From the NCBI RefSeq assembly GCF_024347075.1, contig NZ_AP024901.1:124001-188000 (forward strand): a stretch of DNA of 64,000 nucleotides. The letters are read 5' to 3'. Below the pieces are notes generated by a model. That model ran no database searches. It was not told where the DNA came from and saw only the letters and a list, made by a program, of their open reading frames with translations. Source of the stretch: Vibrio rarus. Its GTDB lineage: Bacteria; Pseudomonadota; Gammaproteobacteria; Enterobacterales; Vibrionaceae. This document shows positions 9,103 to 19,654 of this stretch, one piece after another. A program made the translations under genes and the position numbers. Numbering within the stretch: the stretch's first letter is position 1; each line of letters begins with the position of its first letter.

Positions 9103-10788
9103 ATGAGTAGCCCCCGTCTTCGAGCTCAGTTTGAAACCTTGTTTGAACATTTTAATGGACAAGATAGTGATACCCAAATAGAAGATATTACGGACATCTT
9201 GTGCTGCACTCGTCGAAATGCGCGTATCGTACTCAATAAACTGAGTGAAGCCGGTTGGGTTGAGTGGCAACCTTCCGCAGGTAGGGGTAAGCAATCTCAG
9301 CTTATTTTTAAGCAAAATCGGCAAGATGTGGGAGAAGGGCTGGCAAAACGTTACCTGGAAGAGGGGCGTATTGGTCAAGCACTGCAAGTACTTAATCAAG
9401 ATGCCAATCGTCTTACCCAAGTCATCCAAGACTACCTTGGCGTGCAGCACAGCCAAGGGCAACAAGTATTAAGGCTTCCGTACTATCGGCCCTTAGCGAT
9501 GCTCAATCCGGCGAAACCTCATCGCCGCTCAGAGCAAAACATTATTCGACAAGTGTTTAGTGGGCTTACGCAATTAGATGAAAATGATCAACTGATCCCC
9601 GATCTTGCCCATACTTGGGAGCATATACAGGGCTGTCATTGGCGGTTTTATCTTAGAGCCAAAGTACGCTTTCATAATGGTACTTTGCTACAAACAGAAC
9701 ATGTGGTGAGTCAACTTCAAGCATTATCAAGTTTGCCTATGTTTGAACATATCGAGCAAGTCACGACTTCTTCCCCTTTGGTGATAGATATTCGCCTTAG
9801 CCGAGCTGACTTTTACTTGGATATATTGTTAGCGGAAACGGTGGCCAAAATTGTCCCTCATGATCATCAATTGCGGGAGGATTTTGATCAACTCCCATCC
9901 GGTACTGGGCCATATCGCGTCGCAGTTAACGATGATAAGCGATTAATTTTAGAAGCATTTGACAGTTATTACGGGTATCGCCCTTTAGTGGACCGAGTGG
10001 AAGTGTGGGTGATAGATGAAATTCATTCCAGCATTGTATATCCAAGCTTGTCACAGCCCAATATTCCAAGCCAAACAACAGACGATGATGTGGCGCTCGA
10101 TCCTGGCTGTACCTATATTGCAGTGAATCAGCGCAGTGGTTTAGGGCAAGACCCTTTATGGCAACGCTATTTTTCAGCGGCATTGACCACGTTTCGCCTA
10201 TTTGAACAATTGCCTCAACAATCCATTGTTGAATTAGGCTTGCTACCGGCACACGGTTTAAGGCCGGGTTGGTATCACAGTCAACCCGCCACACAACATG
10301 CGCCTCCTGAGCGCACAACGGTCACTATTGCCTACCACAGTGAACATCCGGTATTTCCTACTATAGCGAAGAGCATTGCCCGATTGTTAAAACAAGATGG
10401 CTTATCGGTAGAATTTGTTCGCTACCAACATATACCAGAAGACATTAATGCCATAGACCTATGGATAAAACCTATGGGGTTAGGTACCCACAGAGAAGAT
10501 ACCTTACGTGGTTGGTTGCTGGAATACAGTGATATAAAAGCGCTCAGTACTGAGTCTCAATTTGCTCACCTTCAGCAATTGGTGCAGCAGTGGCAGCAAC
10601 AAACAAGCGACTCTTTTCCTGCGCGAGATATTGGGCGATATGTGGTAGAAAATCATTTGATTATCCCTATGTTTCATTGCTGGCTAGGGGTGAGCAAAGA
10701 TCAATGCGGCGCCTTACAAAACGCCAAGTGCAACGCGTTAGGTTGGTTTGATTTTTCAAAAGTATGGGTGATGCCAGAACACCCATAA
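9103..10788 (+). CDS. sgrR: SgrR-family transcriptional regulator
   Basis: 561 residues in two parts. Residues 1-115 are a winged-helix DNA-binding domain (SPRLRAQFETLFEHF, then CTRRNARIVLNKLSEAGWVE). From about residue 160 the protein resembles family 5 solute-binding proteins (LTQLDENDQLIPDLAHTWEH), the layout of SgrR. In E. coli SgrR responds to sugar-phosphate stress; in vibrios such proteins often sit beside peptide transport genes. Here selO and yejF follow on the opposite strand, so a link with the Yej transporter is plausible but is inference. Length is typical. Confidence 0.85.
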   Translation: MSSPRLRAQFETLFEHFNGQDSDTQIEDITDILCCTRRNARIVLNKLSEAGWVEWQPSAGRGKQSQLIFKQNRQDVGEGLAKRYLEEGRIGQALQVLNQDANRLTQVIQDYLGVQHSQGQQVLRLPYYRPLAMLNPAKPHRRSEQNIIRQVFSGLTQLDENDQLIPDLAHTWEHIQGCHWRFYLRAKVRFHNGTLLQTEHVVSQLQALSSLPMFEHIEQVTTSSPLVIDIRLSRADFYLDILLAETVAKIVPHDHQLREDFDQLPSGTGPYRVAVNDDKRLILEAFDSYYGYRPLVDRVEVWVIDEIHSSIVYPSLSQPNIPSQTTDDDVALDPGCTYIAVNQRSGLGQDPLWQRYFSAALTTFRLFEQLPQQSIVELGLLPAHGLRPGWYHSQPATQHAPPERTTVTIAYHSEHPVFPTIAKSIARLLKQDGLSVEFVRYQHIPEDINAIDLWIKPMGLGTHREDTLRGWLLEYSDIKALSTESQFAHLQQLVQQWQQQTSDSFPARDIGRYVVENHLIIPMFHCWLGVSKDQCGALQNAKCNALGWFDFSKVWVMPEHP

Positions 10789-10811
10789 CCCATGCCGTAA
10801 TATTCATGAGA

Positions 10812-12257
10812 TTAAGATGAACAACTCAAGCCAATGCCTTTTTGATTGGGCAGAGGAGGTAAGGCCCAACTTGGATCGCAGTCGTGCTCTATAAATGGGT
10901 TCTCTAGCACCTTTAACCAAGTATCAAGTACGGTAAACTGGCCACTTTCTACTTGTTCAATGGCTTGTTGCGCCAAATGGGTGCGCAGTAGATATTTGGG
11001 ATTGACCGATTGCATTGTCTGTTGGCGCTGTTGGTCATCAGGATAATCTTGGCCTAAACGTTGCTGATACAAATTCAACCACAGCTTAAACGAAGGGGGA
11101 TAGCGCAAGGTGGACCAATGGTCCGCATTGGTCTCAGCTAGGGTTCGCAATGTATGATGAAAATCCATACCGTGCGTTTCCATGAGGCTTAAGCATTGAT
11201 TAATAAGCTGACGGTCGTCACTTTGTTCACTTTTAAGGGCAAATCGTTGTCTCATCAGCGCTCGGTATTGGCTTTGTACTTGATGGGGATAGGCTTGTAG
11301 TGCTTGTTCTATTTGCTCTTTATCAATAAGTGTCGATAAAGCATAACCTAGTGCTGATAAGTTCCATTGTCCAATGCCCGGTTGTTGTTCAAAGGCGTAG
11401 CGGCCACTGTAATCACTGTGATTACAAATAAATTTCGGCTGGTAAGCATCGAGAAAAGCAAAAGGGCCATAATCAAAGGTAAGGCCCAGTATGGACATAT
11501 TATCGGTATTCATCACACCATGGCAGAAGCCATAAGCATGCCATTTTGCGATCATAGTCGCCGTCAACCGAATCACTTCTTGAAATAACTGCAGGTATTT
11601 ATGTGGGCTATTGTCAATAAATGGCATGTGCCATTGGATGACATAATCGGCGAGGGTTTTAAGCTGTTGATGTTGCCCGCTATAAAACAAGTATTCAAAA
11701 TGACCAAATCGAATATGGCTTGGGGATACGCGTAATAAAGTGGCAGCATATTCCTGCTCTTCTCTTTGTATTTGGGTAGCCGAGCCCAAAATGGCCAGAG
11801 CTTGGGTGGTGGGGATATCCAAGCCTTGCATGGCCGCACTAATGAGGTATTCCCGCACACTTGAGCGAATAACGGCTCGTCCATCACCTTGTCGAGAATA
11901 GGGGGTTTGCCCACTGCCTTTTAGGTGAAAATCCCACTTTTGATTGTTGGCATCCAATATTTCAGCCAGCAGTAACCCACGACCATCACCCAAATCGGGA
12001 TTATAGTGACCAAATTGGTGACCCGTATATTTCATGGCTATGGGTTGCCATTGTTTAACAAGACGTTGTCCCGCTAGTAGAGCGATGAGATCTTGGCGCT
12101 TGGTACGAGTGATATCAATGCCTAATTTATTTGCAAGGCTTGGATTGACATGAATAAGGTAGGGTTCATGCAGAGCTGATGGTAAGGTGTGTGTCCCAAA
12201 GGCGGAGCCTAGATCGGCGTAGGTGTGGCAATAGTTCAGTTGATCTAGGGCTTTCAT
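10812..12257 (-). CDS. selO: Protein adenylyltransferase SelO
   Basis: A product of 481 residues with the SelO/YdiU pseudokinase signature: YTGHQFGHYNPDLGDGRG, then KGSGQTPYSRQGDGRAVIRS and HGVMNTDNMSILGLTFDYGP. SelO binds ATP in a flipped orientation and attaches AMP to Ser, Thr or Tyr of target proteins, including ones in redox homeostasis. Length and motif order are normal. The tail ends GIGLSCSS, matching the conserved C-terminal cysteine motif of bacterial SelO. It lies 37 bases downstream of yejF in the same direction and may be read with it. Confidence 0.93.
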   Translation of the reverse strand: MKALDQLNYCHTYADLGSAFGTHTLPSALHEPYLIHVNPSLANKLGIDITRTKRQDLIALLAGQRLVKQWQPIAMKYTGHQFGHYNPDLGDGRGLLLAEILDANNQKWDFHLKGSGQTPYSRQGDGRAVIRSSVREYLISAAMQGLDIPTTQALAILGSATQIQREEQEYAATLLRVSPSHIRFGHFEYLFYSGQHQQLKTLADYVIQWHMPFIDNSPHKYLQLFQEVIRLTATMIAKWHAYGFCHGVMNTDNMSILGLTFDYGPFAFLDAYQPKFICNHSDYSGRYAFEQQPGIGQWNLSALGYALSTLIDKEQIEQALQAYPHQVQSQYRALMRQRFALKSEQSDDRQLINQCLSLMETHGMDFHHTLRTLAETNADHWSTLRYPPSFKLWLNLYQQRLGQDYPDDQQRQQTMQSVNPKYLLRTHLAQQAIEQVESGQFTVLDTWLKVLENPFIEHDCDPSWALPPLPNQKGIGLSCSS

Positions 12258-12294
12258 CTGGATGTCCTTAGTTGACTGGCATAGAAGGGCACTT

Positions 12295-13887
12295 TTATGT
12301 GCGTGACAGTGTCACTAGCTGTTGTGTGTAAGGGTGCTGTGGCGAGTTAAATAGCTGCTTAGTTTGCCCATACTCAATGACTTCCCCTCCTTTGAGCACC
12401 ATAGTGTCGTGACACAAGGCGCGCACTACGTTGAGATCATGACTAATAAAGAGGTAGGTGAGGTTGTATTTTAGCTGCAGATCTTTCAGTAACTGTAGTA
12501 CCTGTGCTTGGACCGTGCGATCCAATGAAGAGGTCGGCTCATCTAATACCATAAATTCTGGTTTGAGGATTAGCGCACGGGCGATGGCGATACGTTGCCT
12601 TTGTCCCCCCGAAAACTCATTGGGGTAGCGATAACGTGTGTCTGGATCTAATCCCACTTCTTGCATGACGCGGCAAATGTCATCATCAATATGTTGTTCA
12701 CTTAACTGAGAGTGTACGCGCAAGCCTTCACCAATAATTTGTGCCACGGACATGCGTGGATTGAGCGCTGAGAACGGGTCTTGAAACACCACTTGCATAC
12801 GTCGTCTTAGGGGGAGCATTTGTTTTCGATTTAACGCTGAAAGCTCTTGCTCATCAAATACAATGCCACCTTCACTGTCTATTAGGCGCAAGATTGCCAT
12901 ACCGGTAGTGGATTTTCCTGAGCCACTTTCCCCCACTAAGCCAAGGGTATGTCCTTTTTTAAGCGTAAAGTTTACTCCAGTGACAGCCTTAGTATGGTCC
13001 ACTACTCGTTTGAATATGCCACCGGTAATGGGAAACCACACTTTAAGATCTTTGGCCACCACAAGAGAAGAGGGGGGACTGGGGACAGAAACCGGCTCTC
13101 CAGAGGGATCCGCTTCAATGAGCATTTTGCTATAAGGGTGTTGAGGCGCGGTAAATAGGGTTTGGCAATCTGCGGTTTCCACTAAGCGGCCTTCTTTCAT
13201 GACGCACACTCGTGTTGCAATGCGTTTCACTATGCTGAGATCGTGGGTAATAAACAGCATCGCCATGCCTAACTCTTGTTGCAACTGTTTAAGCAGGTCT
13301 AGAATTTGCGCTTGCACTGATACATCAAGTGCGGTGGTAGGTTCATCGGCAATGAGTAATTCAGGCTCATTGATTAGGGCAAGGGCAATCATCACGCGTT
13401 GGCGTTCGCCGCCACTTAACTGATGAGGGTAGGCATTAATCTTTTGTTCAGGATGGCGGATCCCCACCTTGTTGAGCCAAGTGAGGGCGAGGGATTTGGC
13501 TTGCTTTGTTCTCAGTCCACGATGTATCTCAACCGTTTCCACCAGTTGGCGTCCAACTTTGTGTAGGGGGTTGAGTGAGATCATGGGTTCTTGAAAAATC
13601 ATACCAATACGCGCCCCCCGAACCCCACGCATCCGGCGCTCTGACAGGGATAGCAACTCTTCACCATCAAAGTGAATAGTACCACTTTGATAGAGGGTAC
13701 TGTGTTTCGGTAATAAGCGTAAGATGGCATTAGCCGTCACCGATTTACCCGATCCACTTTCTCCTACCAGGGCTAAAGTCTCGCCTTTAGATACCGAAAG
13801 GCTGACATTATAAGTTACTGTTCTAGGGGCATTTTTCTTGCCAAAGGCCACAGAAAGTTGCTGTATGTTAAGTAATGGCTGAGTCAT
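12295..13887 (-). CDS. yejF: ABC transporter ATP-binding protein YejF
   Basis: A fused double ATPase of 530 residues. The first half has Walker A GESGSGKS near residue 39, signature LSGGERQRV and Walker B LLIADEP. The second half repeats these ([30 protein letters not shown]). This is the usual form of YejF, which powers the microcin C/oligopeptide importer YejABEF. Unlike the common yejABEF order, it is separated from yejE by a small gene on the other strand at 14133-14372. It therefore probably has its own promoter between 13888 and 14132. Confidence 0.92.
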   Translation of the reverse strand: MTQPLLNIQQLSVAFGKKNAPRTVTYNVSLSVSKGETLALVGESGSGKSVTANAILRLLPKHSTLYQSGTIHFDGEELLSLSERRMRGVRGARIGMIFQEPMISLNPLHKVGRQLVETVEIHRGLRTKQAKSLALTWLNKVGIRHPEQKINAYPHQLSGGERQRVMIALALINEPELLIADEPTTALDVSVQAQILDLLKQLQQELGMAMLFITHDLSIVKRIATRVCVMKEGRLVETADCQTLFTAPQHPYSKMLIEADPSGEPVSVPSPPSSLVVAKDLKVWFPITGGIFKRVVDHTKAVTGVNFTLKKGHTLGLVGESGSGKSTTGMAILRLIDSEGGIVFDEQELSALNRKQMLPLRRRMQVVFQDPFSALNPRMSVAQIIGEGLRVHSQLSEQHIDDDICRVMQEVGLDPDTRYRYPNEFSGGQRQRIAIARALILKPEFMVLDEPTSSLDRTVQAQVLQLLKDLQLKYNLTYLFISHDLNVVRALCHDTMVLKGGEVIEYGQTKQLFNSPQHPYTQQLVTLSRT

Positions 13888-14132
13888 GTACTGTTCCTAT
13901 TCGTGCTGGCCTGTCGTTGTTCCTGCATAAAGGGCAACCTGTTGCTGATACTGTGTAACCGTGCTCATAAAGCTCATGATACTGTCAGTTTGTGTTCAGT
14001 TATTAAACAATATCTGCGTATTAGCTCGCACTTTTTAAAATTAACAGTAGCCGTGCAAATGTATTTCATATAAAGTTATTTGTAGTATTAAAGTACAAAA
14101 ATATTGTTCTCAATTTGACTCAGGAGGCTAAA

Positions 14133-14372
14133 ATGCCAAAAGAAATCTACAAATCAGCGTATAGCCTCGCTAAAGAGCTGGAATTGCACCTTCAACTAGC
14201 GCAAAAATGTTTACGCTCTTTAGACGCTACGGTTCTTGATGTCACCGATCATGCTGCAACGCTTGAATCCCTTGCTGAGAAAAATGCGCTCAATCTATCT
14301 ACAACCATCGAGCTAGCAAATGAGTTAAAACAATCCATTGAGCGTTTAAAGCTCGCTGAACAAGCAAACTAA
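14133..14372 (+). CDS. Small helical protein between yejE and yejF
   Basis: 79 residues, almost wholly helical with heptad-like leucines (YSLAKELELHLQLAQKCLRS, then ATLESLAEKNALNLSTTIEL). It could form a coiled coil. AGGAGG at 14122-14127 sits 5 bases before the ATG at 14133, which fixes the start well inside the longer open frame. It runs divergently from yejF and convergently with yejE. I recognise no family. Confidence 0.65.
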   Translation: MPKEIYKSAYSLAKELELHLQLAQKCLRSLDATVLDVTDHAATLESLAEKNALNLSTTIELANELKQSIERLKLAEQAN

Positions 14373-14385
14373 TTGTACGTTTAAT

Positions 14386-14416
14386 GATGAAAGGCGCTGT
14401 GATGGCGTCTTTTTTA
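14386..14416. terminator. Short hairpin between the small gene and yejE
   Basis: AAAGGCG (14390-14396) can pair with CGTCTTT (14406-14412) with one G-T pair, and a T run follows on the + strand. It is a weak terminator for the small + strand gene and could also act on yejE. Confidence 0.5.
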
Positions 14417-15430
14417 TGCCTGAGAATGTGGATCAAAAGCATCACGTACCGCCTCTCCAATAAACACCAATAGACTGAGCATTATGGATAACACGATAAA
14501 TGCTGAGAATCCTAACCAAGGTGCTTGTAGATTCGCTTTTCCCTGTGCCAGTAACTCACCTAATGAAGGGGAGCCACTTGGCAGTCCAAACCCTAAAAAG
14601 TCCAAAGACGTCAAAGTAGTCACCGACCCGGATAAAATGAACGGGATCATGGTTAATGTTGCCACCATGGCATTGGGTAACATATGGCGACTAATAATGC
14701 GCTTATCGCTGACCCCTAAGGCGTGAGCGGCTTTGACATAATCAAAGTTTCGACAACGTAAAAACTCCGCACGCACCACACCCACTAAGCTCATCCAGCT
14801 AAATAGCACCATAATGCCGAGCAACCACCAGAAATTAGGTTCAACAAAGCTTGATAAAATGATCAGCAAGAATAAGGTTGGCATACCAGACCACACCTCG
14901 ATAAAACGTTGACCAATAAGATCAAGCTTACCGCCGTAGTAGCCTTGGGTTGCGCCAACAACGACACCAATAACGCTACTGACGATGGTTAAAATAAAGC
15001 CGAATAATACGGAAATTCTGAAACCATAAATGATTCGCGCCAGCACATCCCGCCCTCTATCATCGGTGCCGAGCCAGTTGACAGCATCGGGTGGCGAGGG
15101 GGCAGGTTGTGACAAGTTATAGTTAATAGTGTCATAGCTAAACGGGATGACAGGCCAAACGATATAGCCTTTTTCATTAATCAGATCTTGTACATAAGGA
15201 TCGGTATAGTCGGCTTCTGCTGCAAATTCGCCACCAAATTCAATTTCTGAATAGTGTTTAGCGATAGGGAAATACCAGCCATTATCAAAACTAATAAACA
15301 GTGGTTTATCATTGGCTACTAACTCCGCCACTAAACTAATGGCAAATAACAGGGTAAACAGCCACAGCGACCAATACCCTCTGCGGTTTGCTTTAAATCG
15401 TTGAATACGTAATGCAACTAACGGGTTCAT
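14414..15430 (-). CDS. yejE: ABC transporter permease YejE
   Basis: A 338-residue inner-membrane permease of the DppC type. It has a first transmembrane helix at about 20-40, a large periplasmic insert (residues 45-115, YefE-type with NYNLSQPAPSPPD), then LGTDDRGRDVLARIIYGFRI and a block of helices. The permease EAA-type loop is around AAHALGVSDKRIISRHMLPN. It partners YejB to form the pore for oligopeptides. Its ATG directly follows the yejB stop (TAAATG), so translation is coupled. Confidence 0.92.
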   Translation of the reverse strand: MNPLVALRIQRFKANRRGYWSLWLFTLLFAISLVAELVANDKPLFISFDNGWYFPIAKHYSEIEFGGEFAAEADYTDPYVQDLINEKGYIVWPVIPFSYDTINYNLSQPAPSPPDAVNWLGTDDRGRDVLARIIYGFRISVLFGFILTIVSSVIGVVVGATQGYYGGKLDLIGQRFIEVWSGMPTLFLLIILSSFVEPNFWWLLGIMVLFSWMSLVGVVRAEFLRCRNFDYVKAAHALGVSDKRIISRHMLPNAMVATLTMIPFILSGSVTTLTSLDFLGFGLPSGSPSLGELLAQGKANLQAPWLGFSAFIVLSIMLSLLVFIGEAVRDAFDPHSQA

Positions 15431-16522
15431 TTATCGAGCCTCAAAATCAATGCGTGGATCGACCCATGAGTAGGTGAGATCAGAAATAATACTCAGCAAT
15501 AAGCCCAGTAGCGTCATGATATATAAAGAGCTAAATACCACTGGGTAATCTCGCTGAATGGTGGATTCAAAGCCAAGTAAGCCGATGCCTTCTAAAGAAA
15601 ACATCACTTCTATGAGCATGGAGCCGGTGAAGAAAATACTGATGAAGGCACTGGGAAAGCCCGCAATGATAATGAGCATAGCATTGCGAAATACGTGTTT
15701 ATAAAGAATGCTTTTTTCATCCAACCCTTTGGCTCTTGCGGTGACGACATACTGCTTGTTAATTTCATCTAGAAAGGAGTTTTTGGTTAACATGGTCAAA
15801 GTGGCAAAGCCGCCGATGACCATAGCTAGGGTAGGCAGTGCTAAATGCCAGAAATAATCGATGACTTTTTGATACCAATTGAGGGAGTCAAAATCTGCAG
15901 AAACCAAACCGCGCAGCGGGAACCAATCGAAATAGTTACCACTGGCAAAGAGAATGATTAGGATGATCGCAAATAAGAAACCGGGAATGGCGTAGCCTAC
16001 AATGACTAAGGCGCTACTCCAAATATCAAACCGAGAGCCATGATGAATGGCTTTAATAATGCCTAAAGGAATGGAGATCAAATAGATGATCAAAGTACTC
16101 CAAAGACCAAGGGAGATGGAGACGGGTAAGCGTTCCACTATAAGGTCAATCACAGAACCGCCCTTAAACAAACTTTCGCCAAAATCAAAGGTGATGTAGT
16201 TTTTCAGCATCTCAAAATAGCGCACATGCAGCGGTTTATCGAAGCCAAATTGCTGTTTAATGGCTTCAATCACTTCTGGGTCCATTCCCCGAGAGCCGCG
16301 ATAGCCTGTGGTTTGGGCGTCATTATTCGCCGCCGATAATTCCACTTCTTGACCGCCACCAGTAAAGCGCTCCATCACACCAGAGTCTAGGCCTTCCATT
16401 TGCGCAATGGCTTGTTCTACAGGGCCACCTGGAGCAATTTGTATCACAAAAAAGTTAATGGTGATAATGGCCCATAGTGTTGGCACAACAAGCAGTAGAC
16501 GTCTGATTATATAAGCTGACAT
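15431..16522 (-). CDS. yejB: ABC transporter permease YejB
   Basis: A permease of 363 residues. The N-terminus [20 protein letters not shown] is typical of DppB/YejB. A long periplasmic segment (about 45-95, ending [20 protein letters not shown]) is characteristic of YejB. The cytoplasmic EAA loop lies near [20 protein letters not shown]. The gene is joined end to end with yejE and lies 96 bases after yejA in the same direction. Confidence 0.92.
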   Translation of the reverse strand: MSAYIIRRLLLVVPTLWAIITINFFVIQIAPGGPVEQAIAQMEGLDSGVMERFTGGGQEVELSAANNDAQTTGYRGSRGMDPEVIEAIKQQFGFDKPLHVRYFEMLKNYITFDFGESLFKGGSVIDLIVERLPVSISLGLWSTLIIYLISIPLGIIKAIHHGSRFDIWSSALVIVGYAIPGFLFAIILIILFASGNYFDWFPLRGLVSADFDSLNWYQKVIDYFWHLALPTLAMVIGGFATLTMLTKNSFLDEINKQYVVTARAKGLDEKSILYKHVFRNAMLIIIAGFPSAFISIFFTGSMLIEVMFSLEGIGLLGFESTIQRDYPVVFSSLYIMTLLGLLLSIISDLTYSWVDPRIDFEAR

Positions 16523-16618
16523 AACACTCTTTTCTTGAGTTTATTTAGTGTGGTTTGTTTATTCGAGTTTGCTTACTCTGGTTTAACATTAAGGGGCAAT
16601 CCCCCTCACAAGGTGACA

Positions 16619-18427
16619 TTAGCGACGTTTCGCGGGTAATTTTTTTGCTTTGTCATTGTCAATCCACCAAGTATCAAGGCCCAGATCGTACTCAGGGCGA
16701 ACATCCGGTCGCGAGAACTTATCCCAACTGGCAACGCGGAACGAGTCTGAATGCCACGCTGGAATGGCGAAAAAGTTCCAAGTAAGTACGCGATCAAGGG
16801 CCGGTCCTAGCGCCTTAAGTTTTTCTGGATCAAGCTGATGGGTATCGATCTCTTCAGTTAAGTAATCAATGGCTTTATCCTGTACCCCCGCCTGATTATA
16901 GGTGCTGTCCACAAAGTGGCTGTGCCAAGCGATTTTAAGATTGGCACTAGGGTAGGCGTTAGCAGAATAGGACGAGAAAATCATATCGTAATCACGTTCA
17001 TGCCAGCGCTTAAGATATTGCGTGGTATCAACGGTACGAATTTTCATGGTGATCCCTAAATGACTGAGGTTTTTCTTGAGAGGATCGGCAATACGCTCTG
17101 TGGTTGGACTGTAGGCCATCAACTCAAATTCAAAAGGTTGGCCGGTGTTACTATTGGTCAGTACGCCATTTTTGATTTCCCACCCCGCTTCTTTTAGTAG
17201 CTTAATCGCCGTGCGCATTTGTGTTCGTATTCGACCAGAACCATCACTTTTAGGGGGAGTATAGGCGCTATCAAATACTCTTGGGGGAACTTGCTGTTTA
17301 ATGGGGTCTAACACGGCCAGTTCTGCCTTGCTTGGTTTGCCTTTGGCTTGATATTGGGTGTTTTGAAAATAACTGCTGGTACGTGAATATTGTTGGTAGA
17401 ACATATTTTTGTTCATCCACTCAAAATCCAGCGCATAGGTCAGGGCTTCACGTACTTTAGGATCGTGGAAAATAGCGCGCTCGGTATTATAGATAAAACC
17501 TTGCATGTTTTGTGGCAATTGGTGCGGGATTTCCTCTTTTACAATATACCCTTTGTCAAAGTTACTGCCGGTATAGGAAGTGGCCCAAAATTTGGCCGTG
17601 CCTTCTTGTCGTAAGTCATATTCACCGGCTTTAAAAGCCTCCAGCATCACAGTGTCGTCACGATAATAATCGTACTGTATGGTATCAAAGTTATTGCGAC
17701 CCACGTTTACCGGTAGGGTGTCTGCCCAATAATCTTTAACTCTTGAATAGGTAATGCTTTGTCCAGATTTAAAAGACTCAACTTTATACGGGCCACTGCC
17801 TAGTGGCGGTTGCGATAATGGCTGACTTAAATCTTTGTCTTTCCAAAAGTGCTTGGGTAATACGATAAGGCCTTGAGCGAGTGAAAACAGAACATCGTGG
17901 TCGGCTTCATTCATTTCGATGCGAACGGTGGTGTCGTTGAGCGCCTTTACAGATTTGACTTTTTTATAATAGGTACGGTACTGAGGCACCCCTTGATCGA
18001 GAAACTTTTGAAAACTGAACTCAACATCATGGGCGGTAATGGGCACTCCATCATGGAATTTGGCTTTAGGGTTGATGTCCACTTCCATCCAAGAGTAATC
18101 ATCTTGATAGCGAACTTTTTGCGCAATTAAGGGGTAAGAGGTATTGATTTCATCACTGGGTGAAAACATCAAAGTATCGTAGATCTCTCCCGTCATCGCT
18201 CCGGGTTTCCCCCTAGAGCCATAACGATTAAAACTGTCATAGGTGCCAATAGCGCCATAAGTAACGTGACCCCCTTTTGGGGCATTTGGGTTAACATAAT
18301 TTAAGTGCTTAAATTGTAAAGGGTATTTAACGTCACCAAATCCGGACAAATAGGTGGATTCTATTACCTGCGCGTGAAGCCAAGGTGAACACAATATAGC
18401 TCCTGCAATTAACGTCCCTTTTAGCAT
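16619..18427 (-). CDS. yejA: Periplasmic oligopeptide-binding protein YejA
   Basis: A solute-binding protein of about 602 residues with a signal peptide (MLKGTLIAGAILCSPWLHAQ) and the family 5 binding fold: YPLQFKHLNYVNPNAPKGGH, FHDGVPITAHDVEFSFQKFL and PLGSGPYKVESFKSGQS. It delivers peptides to the YejBE pore. GGAGA lies just before the ATG at 18427, which also gives the better signal peptide, so I prefer it over the ATG at 18439. It is the first gene of the yejA-yejB-yejE run. Confidence 0.92.
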   Translation of the reverse strand: MLKGTLIAGAILCSPWLHAQVIESTYLSGFGDVKYPLQFKHLNYVNPNAPKGGHVTYGAIGTYDSFNRYGSRGKPGAMTGEIYDTLMFSPSDEINTSYPLIAQKVRYQDDYSWMEVDINPKAKFHDGVPITAHDVEFSFQKFLDQGVPQYRTYYKKVKSVKALNDTTVRIEMNEADHDVLFSLAQGLIVLPKHFWKDKDLSQPLSQPPLGSGPYKVESFKSGQSITYSRVKDYWADTLPVNVGRNNFDTIQYDYYRDDTVMLEAFKAGEYDLRQEGTAKFWATSYTGSNFDKGYIVKEEIPHQLPQNMQGFIYNTERAIFHDPKVREALTYALDFEWMNKNMFYQQYSRTSSYFQNTQYQAKGKPSKAELAVLDPIKQQVPPRVFDSAYTPPKSDGSGRIRTQMRTAIKLLKEAGWEIKNGVLTNSNTGQPFEFELMAYSPTTERIADPLKKNLSHLGITMKIRTVDTTQYLKRWHERDYDMIFSSYSANAYPSANLKIAWHSHFVDSTYNQAGVQDKAIDYLTEEIDTHQLDPEKLKALGPALDRVLTWNFFAIPAWHSDSFRVASWDKFSRPDVRPEYDLGLDTWWIDNDKAKKLPAKRR

Positions 18428-18439
18428 GTGGCTCTCCAT

Positions 18440-18723
18440 TTCCCTATAGTCAGGTGCGTATACACCATTGTTGTATACACTATGCCTGTATATGCAATGT
18501 GTTGATATTCATCAATCCTACTATTTTAGCGAAATTTGCGCTAACTATTTCAATGGTGGTGATCAAGATTGTCCGCAGAGGAACCCTTTGAAGGGCATTA
18601 ATGTCCCAATGGTGGGGATAGTGGAGCCTTGTATTGTGCGGGTAGGGCTTAGAGTCTGTAGAAGTACACCAAAGCAGAGCGAGGACTCTGCTTTGTATTT
18701 TGACACGATAGCTTGGTGATATT
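18440..18723. promoter_or_regulatory. Leader region of yejA and a stem-loop
   Basis: The 284 bases hold the yejA promoter region, which I cannot fix. They also hold a perfect hairpin, CAAAGCAGAG at 18670-18679 with CTCTGCTTTG at 18686-18695, about 30 bases after the end of the glutaredoxin-like gene. TATTTT follows on the + strand. The hairpin may terminate the glutaredoxin-like transcript. Confidence 0.5.
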
Positions 18724-19083
18724 TTAAGCGAACTCTTTTTGTAGATACGCGACAATGTCTTTAGATTCGTACATCCATGTGTCCACACCTTGATGATTGA
18801 TTTTTAAACATGGCACTTTTATCTTCCCACCACCGGTATGTAACTCTTCACGCGCCTGCAAGTCATTTTTTGCATCTTTTAAGGTGATATTGACCGATTG
18901 GCGTTTGAGTTCACGACGCACTTTCACACAAAATGGGCACGCCTCAAATTGGTAAAGAGTTAAGTTGTCCACCTTTTGATTGGCAGCAAGTTGCGCCTGT
19001 TGCGAGCGTTTGACCCCGCGCGGGGTGAAGATAAAGTTAAGTAGCAAGATAACCTGTCCGAGAACAACCCTGATAAATTTCAT
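18724..19083 (-). CDS. Membrane-anchored glutaredoxin-like protein
   Basis: A product of 119 residues. An N-terminal hydrophobic stretch (residues 5-20, RVVLGQVILLLNFIFT) may anchor it. A glutaredoxin/GST N-terminal thioredoxin fold follows, with redox motif CPFC at residues 49-52, the cis-proline KVPCLKI region and a final ESKDIVAYLQKEF helix. It likely handles glutathione-linked disulfides at the membrane. The single-domain length fits a glutaredoxin rather than a full GST. Confidence 0.85.
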   Translation of the reverse strand: MKFIRVVLGQVILLLNFIFTPRGVKRSQQAQLAANQKVDNLTLYQFEACPFCVKVRRELKRQSVNITLKDAKNDLQAREELHTGGGKIKVPCLKINHQGVDTWMYESKDIVAYLQKEFA

Positions 19084-19443
19084 TATGACCTTTGTTGTAT
19101 TTAATTTTGAGAATAAGTCTCAATGCTGTATCAAAAATAGAACATAGTCAATGCAGTGACTGGGTTCTATTGGGACAGGTCAAAGTAATCCATTGTGTTT
19201 TAAGTTGGTTTTTCTACACAGCATTCAGTTTGGTAGTTGACTTACTTTTCCTTAGGGAAACGTAAGTCATAGGGGCAAATTTTCTCAGCTACTCACAGAA
19301 CTTCCTATCTGAACAGATTATTGGGCTTATCTGACGGCAAAAGTATTAAATGCCTTGTTTTATCAGGGGTAGTGCCTTGTTTTTTTTGCAGAGCAATTAG
19401 TAAATTGTTGTTAATAGGTAAGTTGATGCCAAAGCTCCCCAAG

Positions 19444-19605
19444 GTAACATGCCACATCAAAAAGTGATAACAGGTCAGCTCGTTTTTATGTGACGGTGAA
19501 ATAAGAATTATATATATAGTCTTTAATTTTTAGTGGGTTATGGTAGGTTTGTTGTAATTTAGGCTGGCGGAAAAACGAGCCGGCCTGTTATTAATAATGT
19601 TATAC
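19444..19605 (+). repeat. attC-like element before the HEPN cassette
   Basis: An imperfect long inverted repeat. AACAGGTCAGCTCGTTTTT near 19470-19488 faces AAAAACGAGCCGGCCTGTT near 19571-19589, with a central AT-rich loop. It begins with GTAAC (19444) and ends in GTTATAC (19599-19605). The same type of element lies at 43087-43249 and 49410-49573, each time directly before a gene or gene pair. The shape fits an integron attC site, but the ends do not match the strict GTTRRRY consensus. Confidence 0.55.
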
Positions 19606-19654
19606 GTTTTAAGGAGGCGTTATCCATAAAGAAATTGCACTCAAATATGAAAGA

